Shown: positions 46,246 through 57,020, numbered from the stretch's first letter. The stretch is 64,000 nt of DNA from Ehretia macrophylla (GCA_037974665.1 CM075770.1:64119850-64183849), one strand, 5' to 3'. Program-made: numbers and translations. Notes: generated by a model from the letters alone, not told the origin.

Positions 46246-46260
46246 GGGTCGGGCCTCACA

Positions 46261-46265
46261 CAGGT
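46261..46265 (+). repeat. Right target-site duplication of insertion D
   Basis: CAGGT, matching 42328-42332. It restores the first bases of 5S-38 and its -1 C. Confidence 0.9.
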
Positions 46266-46380
46266 GCGATCATACCAGCACTAATGCACCGGATCCCATC
46301 AGAACTACGAAGTTAAGCGTGCTTGGGCGAGAGTAGCACTAGGATTGGTGACCCCCTAGGTAGTCCTCGTGTTGCACCCC
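46262..46380 (+). rRNA. 5S-38, 5S rRNA gene directly behind insertion D
   Basis: Full length, starting AGGTGCG. The target duplication preserves its first bases and the -1 C, but the rest of the 5' flank (AT-rich box, GC, TGGGCC boxes) is replaced by the end of insertion D. Changes include AACTACGAAG, GAGTAGCAC and GGATTGGTG in box C. Next gene at +676 bp; spacer haplotype A. Confidence 0.93.
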
Positions 46381-46937
46381 CTTTTCAATTTTTTTTGCCC
46401 TGGTTTGGGTTGCCAAGATACTTTATCGACCAAATTTCTATTACCGACTCCCATTGAACATTGGGCAAGACAACTTCGCTTCACGTAGAGGCTGGGCCCG
46501 CAAACCGAGGGCATAGGTCTTGTGACCAGGTCTCCGTCGCTCTGGTGCCCATAACTTTTGATCCGTAAGGAGTTACGCGGTGCACAGCATACTGTTGCAA
46601 AGCTCTCTGAAAGCTCAACAACGGGGGCAGCCAACTTGTTCGCTATGCCTGTTTTTGGAGTCCAAAATTGAACGTTTTCATCAATTTTTAGCCACTTTTC
46701 CTCTTTTGCTCTATTTTTCCGTCCCGGATCGTACGTCGTGAGTTAAAAAAAGGACGACAACCTTACTTGCGGGACATTAGAGGGCCAACAATGCGTCGAT
46801 ATCACGTCTTGTGAGGATGCTATGTCGTTGAAGCGGATGGGTTGTCGTTAAGCCCATTGGGCCTTTTGAATTGGTCATATCTCTAGGTTGCGACTGTGAA
46901 CCGTTAACAAATAAAGGAATTGTGCCCTCAATATGAC

Positions 46938-47056
46938 GGGTGCGATCATACCAACACTAATGCATCGGATCCCATCAGAACTCCGAAATTAAGCGTACTT
47001 GGGCGAGAGTAGTACTAGCATAGGTGACCCCCTGGGAAGTCCTCGTGTTGCACCCC
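46938..47056 (+). rRNA. 5S-39, 5S rRNA gene
   Basis: Full length. Box A reads AAATTAAGCGTACTTGG and box C AGCATAGGTGACC. C at -1. Next gene at +676 bp; the haplotype A spacer shares GATTTACGTGG and CTGACAACTC-type variants with the spacer of 5S-28. Confidence 0.9.
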
Positions 47057-47613
47057 CTTTTCAATTTTTTTTGCCCTGGTTAGGGTTGCCAAGATACTTT
47101 ATCCACTAAATTTCTATTACCGAATTCCACGGAACATTAGGAAAGACATCTTCGCTTCATGTAGAGGCTAGGCCCGCAAACTGAGGGCGTAGGGCTTGTG
47201 ACCAGGTCTCCGTCACTTCGGTGCCCATAACTTTTGATCCTTAAGGATTTACGTGGTGCACAGCATACCGTTGCAAAACACTTTGACAACTCTACGAAAG
47301 AGTCAACGAGCTTGCTCACTGTGCCCTTTTTGGAGCCCAAAATCGAACGTTTTCATCAATTTCAGGCCATTTTTCTTCTTTTGCTATGTTTTGTTCGTCC
47401 CGGATCGTACGTCGTGAGCTGTTAAAAGGATGACAACCTTACTCGCTAGACATTAGAGGCCCTACAACACGTCGATATCACGTCTTGTGAGGATGCAGCG
47501 TTGTTGAAGCGGATGGGTGGTAGTTAAGCCCGTTGGGCCTTTTGAATGGGCCATCTCTCTAGGCTTGGACTATGAACCGTTAACAAAAAAAGGAATTGTA
47601 CCCTCAACATGAC

Positions 47614-47732
47614 TGGTGTGATCATACCACCACTAATGCACCAGATCCCATCAGAACTCTGAAGTTAAGCGTGCTTGGGTGAGAGTAGTACTAGGATGGG
47701 TGACCCCCTGGGAAGTCCTCGCGTTGTACCAC
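47614..47732 (+). rRNA. 5S-40, 5S rRNA gene
   Basis: Full length. Starts TGGTGTG; CACCACTAATG; GGGTGAGAG; 3' end TTGTACCAC. Boxes A and C are good. Upstream AACAAAAAAAGG as in 5S-29. Next gene at +677 bp; spacer haplotype A. Confidence 0.9.
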
Positions 47733-48290
47733 CTTTTCAATTTTTTTTGCCTTGGTTAGGGTTGACAAGATACTTTATCCACCAAATTTCAATTACCGAA
47801 TCCCACGGAACATTGGGAAATACAACTTCGCTTCACGTAGAGGCTGGGCCCACAAACCGAGGGCGTAGGGCCTGTGACAAGGTCTCCGTCGCTCCGTTGC
47901 CCATAACTTTTGATCCGTAAGGAGTTACGCGATGCACAGCATACCGTTGCAAATCTCTCTGAGAGCTCTACGACGGGGGCAGCTAGCTTTCTCGCTATGC
48001 CAACTTTTGGAGCACAAAATTGAACGTTTTCATCAGTTTCAGGCAACTTTTCTTCTTTTTCCCTATTTTTTCATCCCGGATGGTACGTCGTGAGCTGTTA
48101 AAAGGAAGACAACCTTACTTCTGAGACATTAGAGGGCCCTACAATGCGTCGATATCACGTCTTGCGAGAATGCTGCATTGTTGAAGTGGATGAGTTGTCG
48201 TTAAGCCCATTGGGCCTTTTGAATGGGCCATCTCTCTAGGCTAGGACTGTGAACCGTTAACACATATAGGAATTGTGACCTCAACATGAC

Positions 48291-48409
48291 GGGTGCGATC
48301 ATACCGGTACTAATGCTCCGGATCCGATCAGAACTCCGAAGTTAAGCGTGCTTGGGCGAGAGTAGTATTAGGATAGGTGACCCACTGGGAAGTCCTCGTG
48401 TTGCACCCC
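48291..48409 (+). rRNA. 5S-41, 5S rRNA gene
   Basis: Full length. CCGGTACTAATGCTCC, GGATCCGATC, GTAGTATTAGGATAGG and CCCACTGGG differ; box A consensus. C at -1. Next gene at +678 bp; spacer haplotype A. Confidence 0.91.
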
Positions 48410-48968
48410 ATTTTCAATTTTTTTTTGCCCTGGTTAGGGTTGCCAAGATACTTTATCCACCAAATCTCTATTACTGAATCCCACTGAACATTGGGCAAGA
48501 CATCTTCGCTTCACGTAGAGGCTAGACCCGCAAACCGAGAATGTAGTGCTTGTGACCAGGTCTCCGTCGCTCCGGTTCCCATAACTTTTGATCCGTAAGG
48601 AGTTATGCGGCGCACAACATACCGTTGCAAAGCTCTCCGATAGCTCTACGACGGGGGCAGCCAGCTTGCTCGCTGTGCCCGTTTTTGTAGCCCAAAATCA
48701 AACGGTTTCATCAATTTCAGGCCAGTTTTCTTTTTTTGCTCTGTTTTTTCGACCCGAATAGTACGTTGTGAGCTGTTTAAAGGACGACAAGCTTACTCGT
48801 GGGACATTAGAGGGCTCTACAACGCGTCGACATCACGTCTTGCGAGGATGCTGCGTTGTTGAAGATGATGGGTTGTCGTTAAGCCAATTGGGCCTTTTGA
48901 ATGGGCCATCTCTCTAGGATGGGACTGTGAACCGTTAACAAGTAAAGGAATTGTGCCCTCAACATGAC

Positions 48969-49087
48969 GGGTGCGATCATACCAACACTAATGGACCGGA
49001 TCCCATCAGAACTCCGAAGTTAACCGTGCTTGGGCGAGAGTAGTACTAGGATGGGTGACCCCCTGGGAAGTCCTCGTGTTGCACCCC
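48969..49087 (+). rRNA. 5S-42, 5S rRNA gene, near consensus
   Basis: Among the best copies: I see three changes (CCAACACTA, ATGGACC, TTAACCGTGC in box A). Box C consensus, C at -1, normal upstream boxes. Next gene at +675 bp; spacer haplotype A. Confidence 0.93.
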
Positions 49088-49643
49088 CTTATCAATTTTT
49101 TTGCCCTGGTTAGGGTCGCCAAGATACTTTATCCACCAAATTTCTATTACCGAATCCCACGCAACATTGGGCAAGACATCTTCACTTCACGTAGAGGCTA
49201 GGCCCACTAACCGAGGCCGTAGTGCTTGTGACCAGGTCTCCGTCGCTCCGGTGCCCATAACTTTTGATCCGTAAGGAGTTACGCGGCGCACAGCATACCG
49301 TTTCAAAGCTCTCTAAGAGCTCTATGGCGGGGGCAGCCAACTTGCTCGCTGTGCCCATTTTTTAAGCCCAAAATCGAACGTTTTCATCAATTTTAGGCCA
49401 TTTTCTACTTTTGCTCTGTTTTTTCATCCTGGATCATACGTCATGAGTTGTTAAAAGGACAACAACCCTAGTCGCAGGACATTAGAGGGCCCCACAATGC
49501 GTCAATATCACGTCTTACGAGGATGCTGGGTTGTTGAAGCGGATGGGTTGTCGTTAAGCCCATTCGGCCTTTTGAATGGGCCATCTCTATAGTTTGGGAC
49601 AGTGAACCGTTAACACTTAAAGGAATTGTGCCCTGAACAAGAC

Positions 49644-49762
49644 GGGTGCGATCATACCAGCACTAATTCATCGGATCCCATCATAACTCCGAAGTTAAGC
49701 GTGCTTGGGCGAAGATAGTACTAGGATGGGTGACCCCATGGGAAGTCCTCGTGTTGCACCCC
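49644..49762 (+). rRNA. 5S-43, 5S rRNA gene
   Basis: Full length. AATTCATCGG, CATCATAACTCC, GGCGAAGATAG and CCCATGGG. Box A consensus and C at -1. Upstream AACACTTAAAGG, shared with 5S-31 and 5S-45. Next gene at +677 bp; spacer haplotype A. Confidence 0.91.
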
Positions 49763-49763
49763 C

Positions 49764-49778
49764 TTTTCAATTTTTTTT
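49764..49778 (+). terminator. Pol III terminator T-runs behind 5S-43 (example for all units)
   Basis: TTTT starts two bases after the gene and is followed by CAA and a run of eight T. RNA polymerase III stops at runs of four or more T on the non-template strand. The same double T-run follows nearly every gene in the window; it is lost at 5S-28. Confidence 0.85.
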
Positions 49779-50234
49779 GCCCTGGTTAGGGTTGCCAAGA
49801 TACTTTATCCACCAAATTTCTATTACCAAATCCCACGGAACATTGGGCAAGACAACTTCTTTTCACGTAAAGGTTGGGCCCGCAAACCGAGAGCGTAGGG
49901 CTTGTGACCAGGTCTCCGTCGCTCCGGTGCCCATAACATTTTATCCTTAAGGACTTACGCGACGCGCAGCATACCGTTGCAATGCTCTCTGAGAGCTCTA
50001 TGGCGGGGGCAGCCAGCTTACTCGCTGTGCCCATTTTTGAAGCCCAAAATCGAACGTTTTCATCAGTTTTTGGCAACTTTTCTAATTTTTCTATGTTTTT
50101 TCATCCCAGATCGTACGATGTGAGCTGTAAAAAGGATCACAACCTTATTCGCAGGACATTAGAGGGGCCTCCAATGCATCGATATCTCGTCTTGCGAAGA
50201 TGTTGCGTTGTTGAAGTAGATAGGTTATTGTTAA

Positions 50235-50320
50235 GCCCATTGGGCCTTTTGAATGGGCCATCTCTCTAGGATGAGACTGTAAATCGTTAACAAATAAAGG
50301 AATTGTGCCCTCAACATGAC
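50235..50320 (+). promoter_or_regulatory. Upstream promoter of 5S-44 (example for all units)
   Basis: GCCCATTGGGCC (about -86 to -75) and TGGGCC (about -67 to -62), then AAATAAA at -29 to -23, GC at -14/-13 and C at -1. The AT-rich box, the GC and the -1 C correspond in position to the upstream elements described for Arabidopsis 5S genes. The TGGGCC boxes match plant site II (TCP-binding) motifs; a role here is inference. Most units keep the whole module, with the second box reading TTGGCC in many. Confidence 0.75.
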
Positions 50321-50439
50321 GGGTGCGATCGTGCCAATAATAATGCACCGGATCCCATCAGAACTCCGAAGTTAAGCATGCTTGGGCGAGAGTAGTACTA
50401 GGATGGGTGACACCATGGGAAGTCCTCGTGTTGCACCCC
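50321..50439 (+). rRNA. 5S-44, 5S rRNA gene
   Basis: Full length. GATCGTGCCAATAATAATG in the 5' half, box A GCATGC, GTGACACCATGGG in box C. C at -1. Next gene at +676 bp; spacer haplotype A. Confidence 0.91.
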
Positions 50440-50996
50440 CTTATCAATTTTTTTGCCCTGGTTAGGGTTGCCAAGATACTTTATCTACCACATTTATATT
50501 ACCGAATCCCACGGAACATTGGGCAAGACAACTTCGCTTCACGTAGAGGCTGAGCCTGCAAACCGAGGGCGTAAGGCTTATGATCAGGTCTCCACCGGTC
50601 CGGTGCCCATAACTTTTGATCCGTAAGCAGTTAAGCAGCGCACAACATACCGTTGCGAACCTCTCGGAGAGCTGTACCGCGGGGGCAGCCAGCTTGCTCG
50701 GTGTACCCTTTTTTGAAGCCCAAAATCTAACGTTTTCATCAGTTGCAGGCCACTTTTCTAGTTTGGCACTATTTTTTCGTCCCGGATCGTACGTCGTGAG
50801 CTGTTAAAAGGACGACAACCTTAGTCGCGGGACATTAGAGGGCCCTACAACGCGTCGATATCTTGTCTAGCTAGGATGCTGCGTTGTTGAAGTAGATGGG
50901 TTGTCGATAAGCCCATTGGGCCTTTTGAATGGGCCATCTCTCTAGAATGGGACTGTGAACCGTTAACACTTAAAGGAATTGTGCCCTCAACATGAC

Positions 50997-51115
50997 GGGT
51001 GCTATCACACTAGCACTAATTCCCCGGATCCCATCAGAACTCCGATGTTAAGCGTGTTTGGGCGAAGGTAGTACTAGGATGGGTGACCCCCTGGGAAGTC
51101 CTCGTGTTACACCCC
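50997..51115 (+). rRNA. 5S-45, 5S rRNA gene
   Basis: Full length. CTATCACACTAGCAC, AATTCCCCGG, CCGATGTTAAGCGTGTTTGG around box A, GCGAAGGTAG, and TTACACCCC. Box C consensus. C at -1. Next gene at +677 bp; spacer haplotype A. Confidence 0.9.
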
Positions 51116-51673
51116 ATTTTCAATTTTTTTTGCCCTGGTTAGGGTTGCCAAGATACTTTATTCACCAAATTTCTATTACCAAATCCCACGGAACATCAGG
51201 CAAGACAACTTCGCTTCACGTGGAGGCTGGGCCCGTAAACCGAGGGGGTAGGGCTTGTGACCAGGTCTCCATCGCTCCGGTTCCCATAACTTTTGATTCG
51301 TACGGAGTTACGTGGTGCACAACATACCGTTACAATGCTCTCTGAGAGCTCTATGGCAGGGGCAGCCAGCTTGCTCGCTGTGCCCGTTTTTGAAGCCCAA
51401 AATCGAACGTTTTCATTAGTTTTTTGCCATTTTTCTTCTTTTGCTCTATTTTTTCATCCCGGATCGTACGTCGTGAGTTGTTAAAAGGACGACAACCTTA
51501 CTCGCGGGACATTAAAGGGCCCTACAACGCATCGATATCACGTTTTGCGAGGATACTACGTTGTTGAATCGGATGGGTTGTCGGTAAGCCCATTGGGCCT
51601 TTAGAATGTGCCATCTCTCTAGGATGGGACTGTGAACCGTTAACAAATAAAGGAATTGTGCCCTCAATATGAT

Positions 51674-51792
51674 TGGTGCGATCATACTAACACTAGTGCA
51701 CCGAATCCCATCAGAACTCAGAAGTTAAGTGTGCTTGGGCGAGAATAGTACTAGGATGGGTGACCCCTTGGGAAGTCCTCGTGTTGCACCCC
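51674..51792 (+). rRNA. 5S-46, 5S rRNA gene
   Basis: Full length. Shares ATACTAACACTAGTGCACC and GCGAGAATAG with 5S-32. Box A reads AAGTGTGC. T at -1. Next gene at +677 bp; haplotype A spacer with AAATCGAATGCG and GGTGTTACG variants also seen after 5S-32. Confidence 0.9.
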
Positions 51793-52350
51793 CTTATCAA
51801 TTTTTTTTGCCCTGGTTACGGTTGCCAAGAAACTTTATCCACCAAATTTCTATTACCAAATCCCACAGAACATTGGGCAAGACAACTTCGCTTCACGTAG
51901 AGGCTGGGCCAGCAAATCGAATGCGTAGGGCTTCTGACAAAGTCTCCGTCACTCCCGTGCCCATAACTTTTGATCCGTAAGGTGTTACGCGGCGCATAGC
52001 ATACCGTTGCAAAGGTCTCTTAGAGTTCTATGGCGGGTGCAGCCACCTTGCTCGCTGTGCCTCTTTTTTACGCCCAAAATCGAACATTTTCATCAGTTTC
52101 GCGCCACTTTTCTTCTTTAGATCTATTTTTCCATCCTGGATCGTACGAGGTGAACTGTTAAAAGGACGACAACCTTATTCGCAGGACATTAGAGGGCCCT
52201 ACAACGCGTCGATATCACGTCTTGCGAAGATACTGCGTTGTTGTAGCGGATGGGTTGTCGTTAAGCCCATTGGGCCGTTTGAATGGGCCATCTCTCTAGG
52301 CTGGGACTGTGAACCGTTAAAACATAAAGGAATTGTGCCCTCAACATGAC

Positions 52351-52469
52351 GGGTACGATTATACCAGCACTAATGCATCGGATCCCATCAGAACTCCGAA
52401 GTTAAGCTTGCTTGGGCGAGAGTAGTACTAAGATGGGTGACCCCCTGGGAAGTCCTCGTGTTGCACCCC
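52351..52469 (+). rRNA. 5S-47, 5S rRNA gene
   Basis: Full length with about five changes (GGGTACGATT, GCATCGG, GCTTGC in box A, TAAGATGGG in box C). C at -1. Next gene at +676 bp; spacer haplotype B, sister of that after 5S-33. Confidence 0.91.
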
Positions 52470-53026
52470 CCTTTTCAAATTTTTTGCTCCCGTTTGGGTT
52501 GCCAAGATACTTTATCCACCACATTTCCATTATCGAATCCCTCGGTACCTTGGGCAAGACAACTTCGCCTCACTCGGAGGCTGGGCCTGGAAACCGAGGG
52601 CGTAGGGCTTTTGACCAAGTCTCTGTCGCTCTGGTGCCATTAACTTTTGATCCGTAAGGAGTTACGCAACACACAGCATACCGTTGCAAGGCTCTCCGAC
52701 AGCTCTACGAAAGGGACAACGAGCCTGCTCGTTGTGCCATTTTTAGAGCCCAAAATTGAATGTTTTCATCAGTTTCAGGCAACTTTTCTTCATTTGCTAT
52801 GTTTTTCCGTCGCGGAACGTACGTCGTGTGCTGTTAAAAGGACGACAACCTTACTCGCAAGACATTAGACGGCCCTACAATGCGTCAATATCACGTCTTG
52901 CGAGGATGCTGCATTGTTGAAGCGGATGGGTTGTTGTTAAGTCCATTGGGCTTTCTGAATGGGCCATCTCACTAGGCTGGGACTGTAGACTGTTAACACA
53001 TAAAGGAATTGTGCCCTCAACATGAC

Positions 53027-53145
53027 GGGTGCGATCATACCAACAGTAATGCACCAGATCCCATCAGAACTCCGAAGTTAAGCGTGCTTGGGCGATAGTA
53101 GTACTAGGATGGGTGACCCCCTGCGAAGTCCTCGTGTTGCACCCC
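53027..53145 (+). rRNA. 5S-48, 5S rRNA gene
   Basis: Full length. CCAACAGTAATG (shared with 5S-49), CACCAGATC, GGCGATAG and CCTGCGAAG; boxes A and C are consensus. C at -1. Next gene at +672 bp; spacer haplotype A. Confidence 0.92.
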
Positions 53146-53698
53146 CTTTTCAATTTTTTTTGCCCTCGTTTGGGTTGCCAAGATACTTTATCCACCAAAT
53201 TTCTATCACCAAATCCCACGGAACATTGGGGAAGACAACTTCGCTTCACGTAGAGGCTGGGCCCGCAAACCGAAGGGGTAGGGCTTGTGACCAGGTCTCC
53301 GTCGCTCCGATGCCCATAACTTTTGATCCGTAAGGAGTCACGCGTCGCACAATATACCGTTGCAATGCTCTCCGACAGCTCTACGACGAGTGTAGCCAGC
53401 TTGCTCGCTGTCCCTTTTTTGAGCCCAAAATCGAACATTTTCATCAGTTTCAGGGCACTTTTCTTCTTTTGCCCTATTTTTTTTCCAGATCGTACGTCGT
53501 GAGCTGTTAAATGGACAACAACCTTACTTGCGGGGCATTAGGGGCCCTACAATGCGTCGATATCACATCTTGCGAAGATGCTGCGTTGTTGAAGTGGATA
53601 GGTTGTCATTAAGCGCATTGGGCCTTTTGAATGGGCCATCTCTCTAGGATGGTACGGTGATCCGTTAACAAATAAAGGAATTGTGCCTTCAACATGAC

Positions 53699-53817
53699 GG
53701 GTGCGATCATACCAACAGTAATGCGCCGGATCTTATCAGAACTCCGAAGTTAAGTGTGCTTGGGCAAGAGTAGTACTAGGATGGGTGACCCCCTGGGAAG
53801 TCCTCGTGTTGCAACCC
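53699..53817 (+). rRNA. 5S-49, 5S rRNA gene
   Basis: Full length. CCAACAGTAATGCGCC, ATCTTATC, AAGTGTGC in box A, GGGCAAG and TTGCAACCC. C at -1. Next gene at +676 bp; spacer haplotype A. Confidence 0.91.
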
Positions 53818-54374
53818 CTTTTCTATTTTTTTTGCCCTGGTTAGGGTTGCCAAGATACTTTATCCACAAAATTTCTATTACCGAAACCTATGGAACATTG
53901 GGCAAGACAACTTCGCTTCACGTAGAGGCTGGGCCCGTAAACCGAGGGCGTAGGGCTTATGACCAGTTCTCCGTCGCTCTGGTGCCCAAAACTTTTGATC
54001 CGTAAGGAGTTATGTGGCGCACATCATACCGTTGCAAATCTCTCTAAGAGCTCTACGACGGGGGCAGCCAGCTTGCTCGCTGTGCCCATTTTTGGAGCCC
54101 AAAATCGAACGTTTTCATCAGTTTCAGTCCATTTTTCATCATTTGCCCTATTTTTCGTCCCGGATCGTACGTCGTGAGCTGTTAAAAGGATGACAACCTT
54201 ACTCGCGGGACATTAGGGTGTCCTACAACGCGTCGATATCATGTCTTGCTAGTATGCTGCGTTGTTGAAGCAGATGGGTTATCGTTAAGCCCATTGGGCC
54301 TTTTGAATTGGCCATCTCTCTAGGCTGGGACTGTGAATCGTTAACACATAAAGGAATTGTGCTCTCAACATGAC

Positions 54375-54493
54375 GGGTGCGATCATACCAGGACTAATGC
54401 ACCGGATCCCATCAGAACTCCGAAGTTAAGCGTACTTGGGCAAGAGTAGTGCTAGGATGGGTGACCCCCTAGGAAGTCATCGTGTTGCACCCC
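54375..54493 (+). rRNA. 5S-50, 5S rRNA gene
   Basis: Full length. CCAGGACTAATG, GCGTACTTGGGCAAG, GTAGTGCTAGG, CCCTAGGAAGTCATCG. C at -1. Next gene at +679 bp; the spacer mixes haplotypes (B in the first 80 bp, A afterwards). Confidence 0.91.
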
Positions 54494-55053
54494 CCTTTTA
54501 AATTTTTTTTGCTCCGGTTTGGGTTGCCAAGATATTTTATCCACCACATTTCTATTACTGAATCCCAGGGAATATTGGGCAAGACAACTTCGCTTAACGT
54601 AGAGGCTGGGCACATAAACCGAGGGCATAGGGTTTGTGACCAGGTCTCCGTCGCTCCGGTGCCCTTAACTTTTGATCCGTAAGGAGTTACACGGTGCGCA
54701 GCATACCGTTGCAAAGCTCTCTGAGAGCTCTATGATGGGGGTAGCCAGCTTGCTCACTTTGCCTGTTTTTGGAGCCCTAAAATTGAACGTTTCCATCAGT
54801 TTCAGTCCACTTTTCTTCTTTTGCTCTGTTTTTTCATCCCGGATTGTGCGTCGTAAGCTGTTAAAAGGACGACAACCCTACTCGCGGGACATTAGAGGGC
54901 CCTACAATGCGTTGATATCACGTCTTGCGAGGATGCTGCATTGTTGAAGCGGATGGGTTGTCGTTAAGCCCATTGGGCCTTTTGAATGGGCCATCTCTCT
55001 AGGATGGGACTGTGAACCGTCAACACATAAAGGATTTGTGCCCTCACTATGAC

Positions 55054-55172
55054 GGGTGCGATCATACCAGCACTAATGCACTGGATCCCATCAGAACTCA
55101 GAAGTTAAGCGTGCTTGAGCGAGATTAAGCCTGCGATGGGTGACCCCCAAGGAAGTCCTCGCGTTGCACCCC
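55054..55172 (+). rRNA. 5S-51, 5S rRNA gene
   Basis: Full length, but the stretch from the intermediate element into box C is rewritten (GAGCGAGATTAAGCCTGCG) and CCCAAGGAAG follows. Box A itself is consensus apart from TTGAG. C at -1. Next gene start at +677 bp; spacer haplotype B. Confidence 0.88.
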
Positions 55173-55730
55173 CTTTTTCAATTTTTTTTGCTCCAGTTTG
55201 TGTTGCCAAGATACTTTATCCCCCACATTTCTATTATCGAATCCCACGGTACCTTGGGAAAGACAACTTCGCTTCATGTGGAGGCTGGGCCTACAAACCG
55301 GGGGCGTGGCGCTTATGACCAGGTCTCCTTCACTACGGTGCCCATAACTTTTGATCCGTATGGAGTTACGTGGCGCACAACATACCGTTGCAAAGCTCTC
55401 CGACAGCTGTACGAAGGGGACAATCAGCTTGCTCACTGTACCAATTTTGGAGCCCCAAATCGAACGTTTTCATCAGTTTCAGGCCACTTTTCTTCTTTTG
55501 CTATGTTTTTCAGTCCCGGATCGTACGTCGTGAGCTATTAAAATGACGACAACCTTACTCGCGTCACATTCGAGGGCCTTACAACGCGTCGATATCACGT
55601 CTTGCGAGAATGCTGTGTTGTTGAAGCGAATGGGTTGTCGTTAAGCCCAATGGGCCTTTCGAATGGGCTATCTCTCTAGGCTGGGAGTGTGAACCGTTAA
55701 CAAATAAAGGAATTTTTCTCTCTACATGAT

Positions 55731-55788
55731 GGGTGCGAAGGTAGTACTAGGATGGGTGACCCCCTGGGAAGTCCTCGTGTTGCACCCC
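55731..55788 (+). pseudogene. 5S-52, 5S rRNA gene with 61-nt internal deletion
   Basis: GGGTGCGA is joined directly to AGGTAGTACTAGG, so nucleotides about 9-69, including all of box A, are missing and 58 nt remain. Box C, the 3' end and terminator are intact. T at -1, and the upstream reads GGAATTTTTCTCTCTACATG instead of the usual sequence. The unit is 614 bp. It should not be transcribed as 5S. Confidence 0.92.
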
Positions 55789-56344
55789 CTTTTCAATTTT
55801 TTTTGCCCTGGTTAGAGTTGCCAAGATACTTTATCCACCAAATTTCTATTAGCGAATCCCACGGAACATTGGCAAGACAACTTCACTTCATGTAGAGGCT
55901 GGGCACACAAATCGAGGGCGTAGGGCTTGTGACCAGGTTTTCGTCACTGCGGTGCCCATAAATTTTGATCCGTAAGGAGTTACGCGGCGCACAGCATACA
56001 GTTACAATGCTCTCCGACAGCGCTACGACGGGGGCAGCCAGCTTGCTTGTTGTGCCCGTTTTTGGAGCCCAAAATCGAACGTTTTCATCAGTTTCAAGCC
56101 ACTTTTCTTCTTTTGCCTTATTTTTTCGTCCCAGATCGTACGTCGTGAGCTGTTAAAAGTACGACAACCTTACTCGCGAGACTTTAGAGGGCCTACAACG
56201 CGTCGATATCACGTCTTGTGAGGATGCTGCGTTGTTGAAGCGGATGGGTTGTCGTTAAGCCCATTGGGTCTTTTGAATGGGCCATCGCTCTAGGATGGGA
56301 TTGTGAACTGTCAACAAATAAAGGAATTATGCCCTCAACATGAT

Positions 56345-56463
56345 AGGTGCGATCATACCAACACTGATGCATCGGATCGCATCAGAACTCCGAAGTTAAG
56401 CGTGCTTGGGCGAGAATAGAACTAGGATAGGTGACCCCCTGGGATGTCCTCGTGTTGCACCCC
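56345..56463 (+). rRNA. 5S-53, 5S rRNA gene
   Basis: Full length. Starts AGGTGCG; CCAACACTGATGCATCGG; GAGAATAGAACTAGGATAGG in the intermediate element and box C; CTGGGATG. Box A consensus. T at -1. Next gene at +676 bp; spacer haplotype A. Confidence 0.9.
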
Positions 56464-57020
56464 CTTTACAATTTTTTTTTCCCCTGGTTAGGGTTGCCAA
56501 GATACTTTATCCACCAAATTTCTATTACTGAATCCCACAGAAAATTGGGCAAGACAACTTCGCTTCACATAGAGGCTGGGCCTGTAAACCAAGGGCGTAG
56601 GGCTTGTGACCAAGTCTCCGTCGCTCTGGTGCCCGTAACTTTAGATTCGTAAGGAGCTACGCGATGCACAGCATACCGTTGCAAAGCTCTCTAAGAGCTC
56701 TATGACGGGGGCAGCCAGCTTGCTCGCCGTGCCCTTTTTGGAGCCCAAAATCGAGCGTTTTCATCAGTTTTAAGCAACTTTTCTTCTTTTGCTTTGCTTT
56801 TTCATCCCGGATCGTACGTCCTGAGCTGTTAAAAAGACGATAACCCTACTCGCGGGACATTAGAGGGCCCTACAACACATCGATATCATGTCTTGCCAGG
56901 ATGGTGAGTTGTTGAAGCGGATGGGTTGTCGTTAAGCCATTCGGACTTTTGAATAGGCTATCTCTCTAGCATGGGACTGTGAACCGTTAACACATAAAGG
57001 AATTGTGCCCTCAACATGAC

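Larger units (their letters stand above)
42333..46260. mobile_element. Insertion D: 3.9-kb LTR-like element related to A
   Basis: Begins TGTCACGCCCCAACCCGG and ends GGGGTCGGGCCTCACA, with a clean 5-bp CAGGT duplication. Colinear with insertion A over its whole length, but with many substitutions and small indels, so the two are separate, not recent, insertions of one family. It differs by a tandem duplication of about 72 bp near 43220-43340. No retroelement coding domain is visible. A large solo LTR is the best reading; a LARD-like element is possible. It inserted four bases into a 5S gene. Confidence 0.75.
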
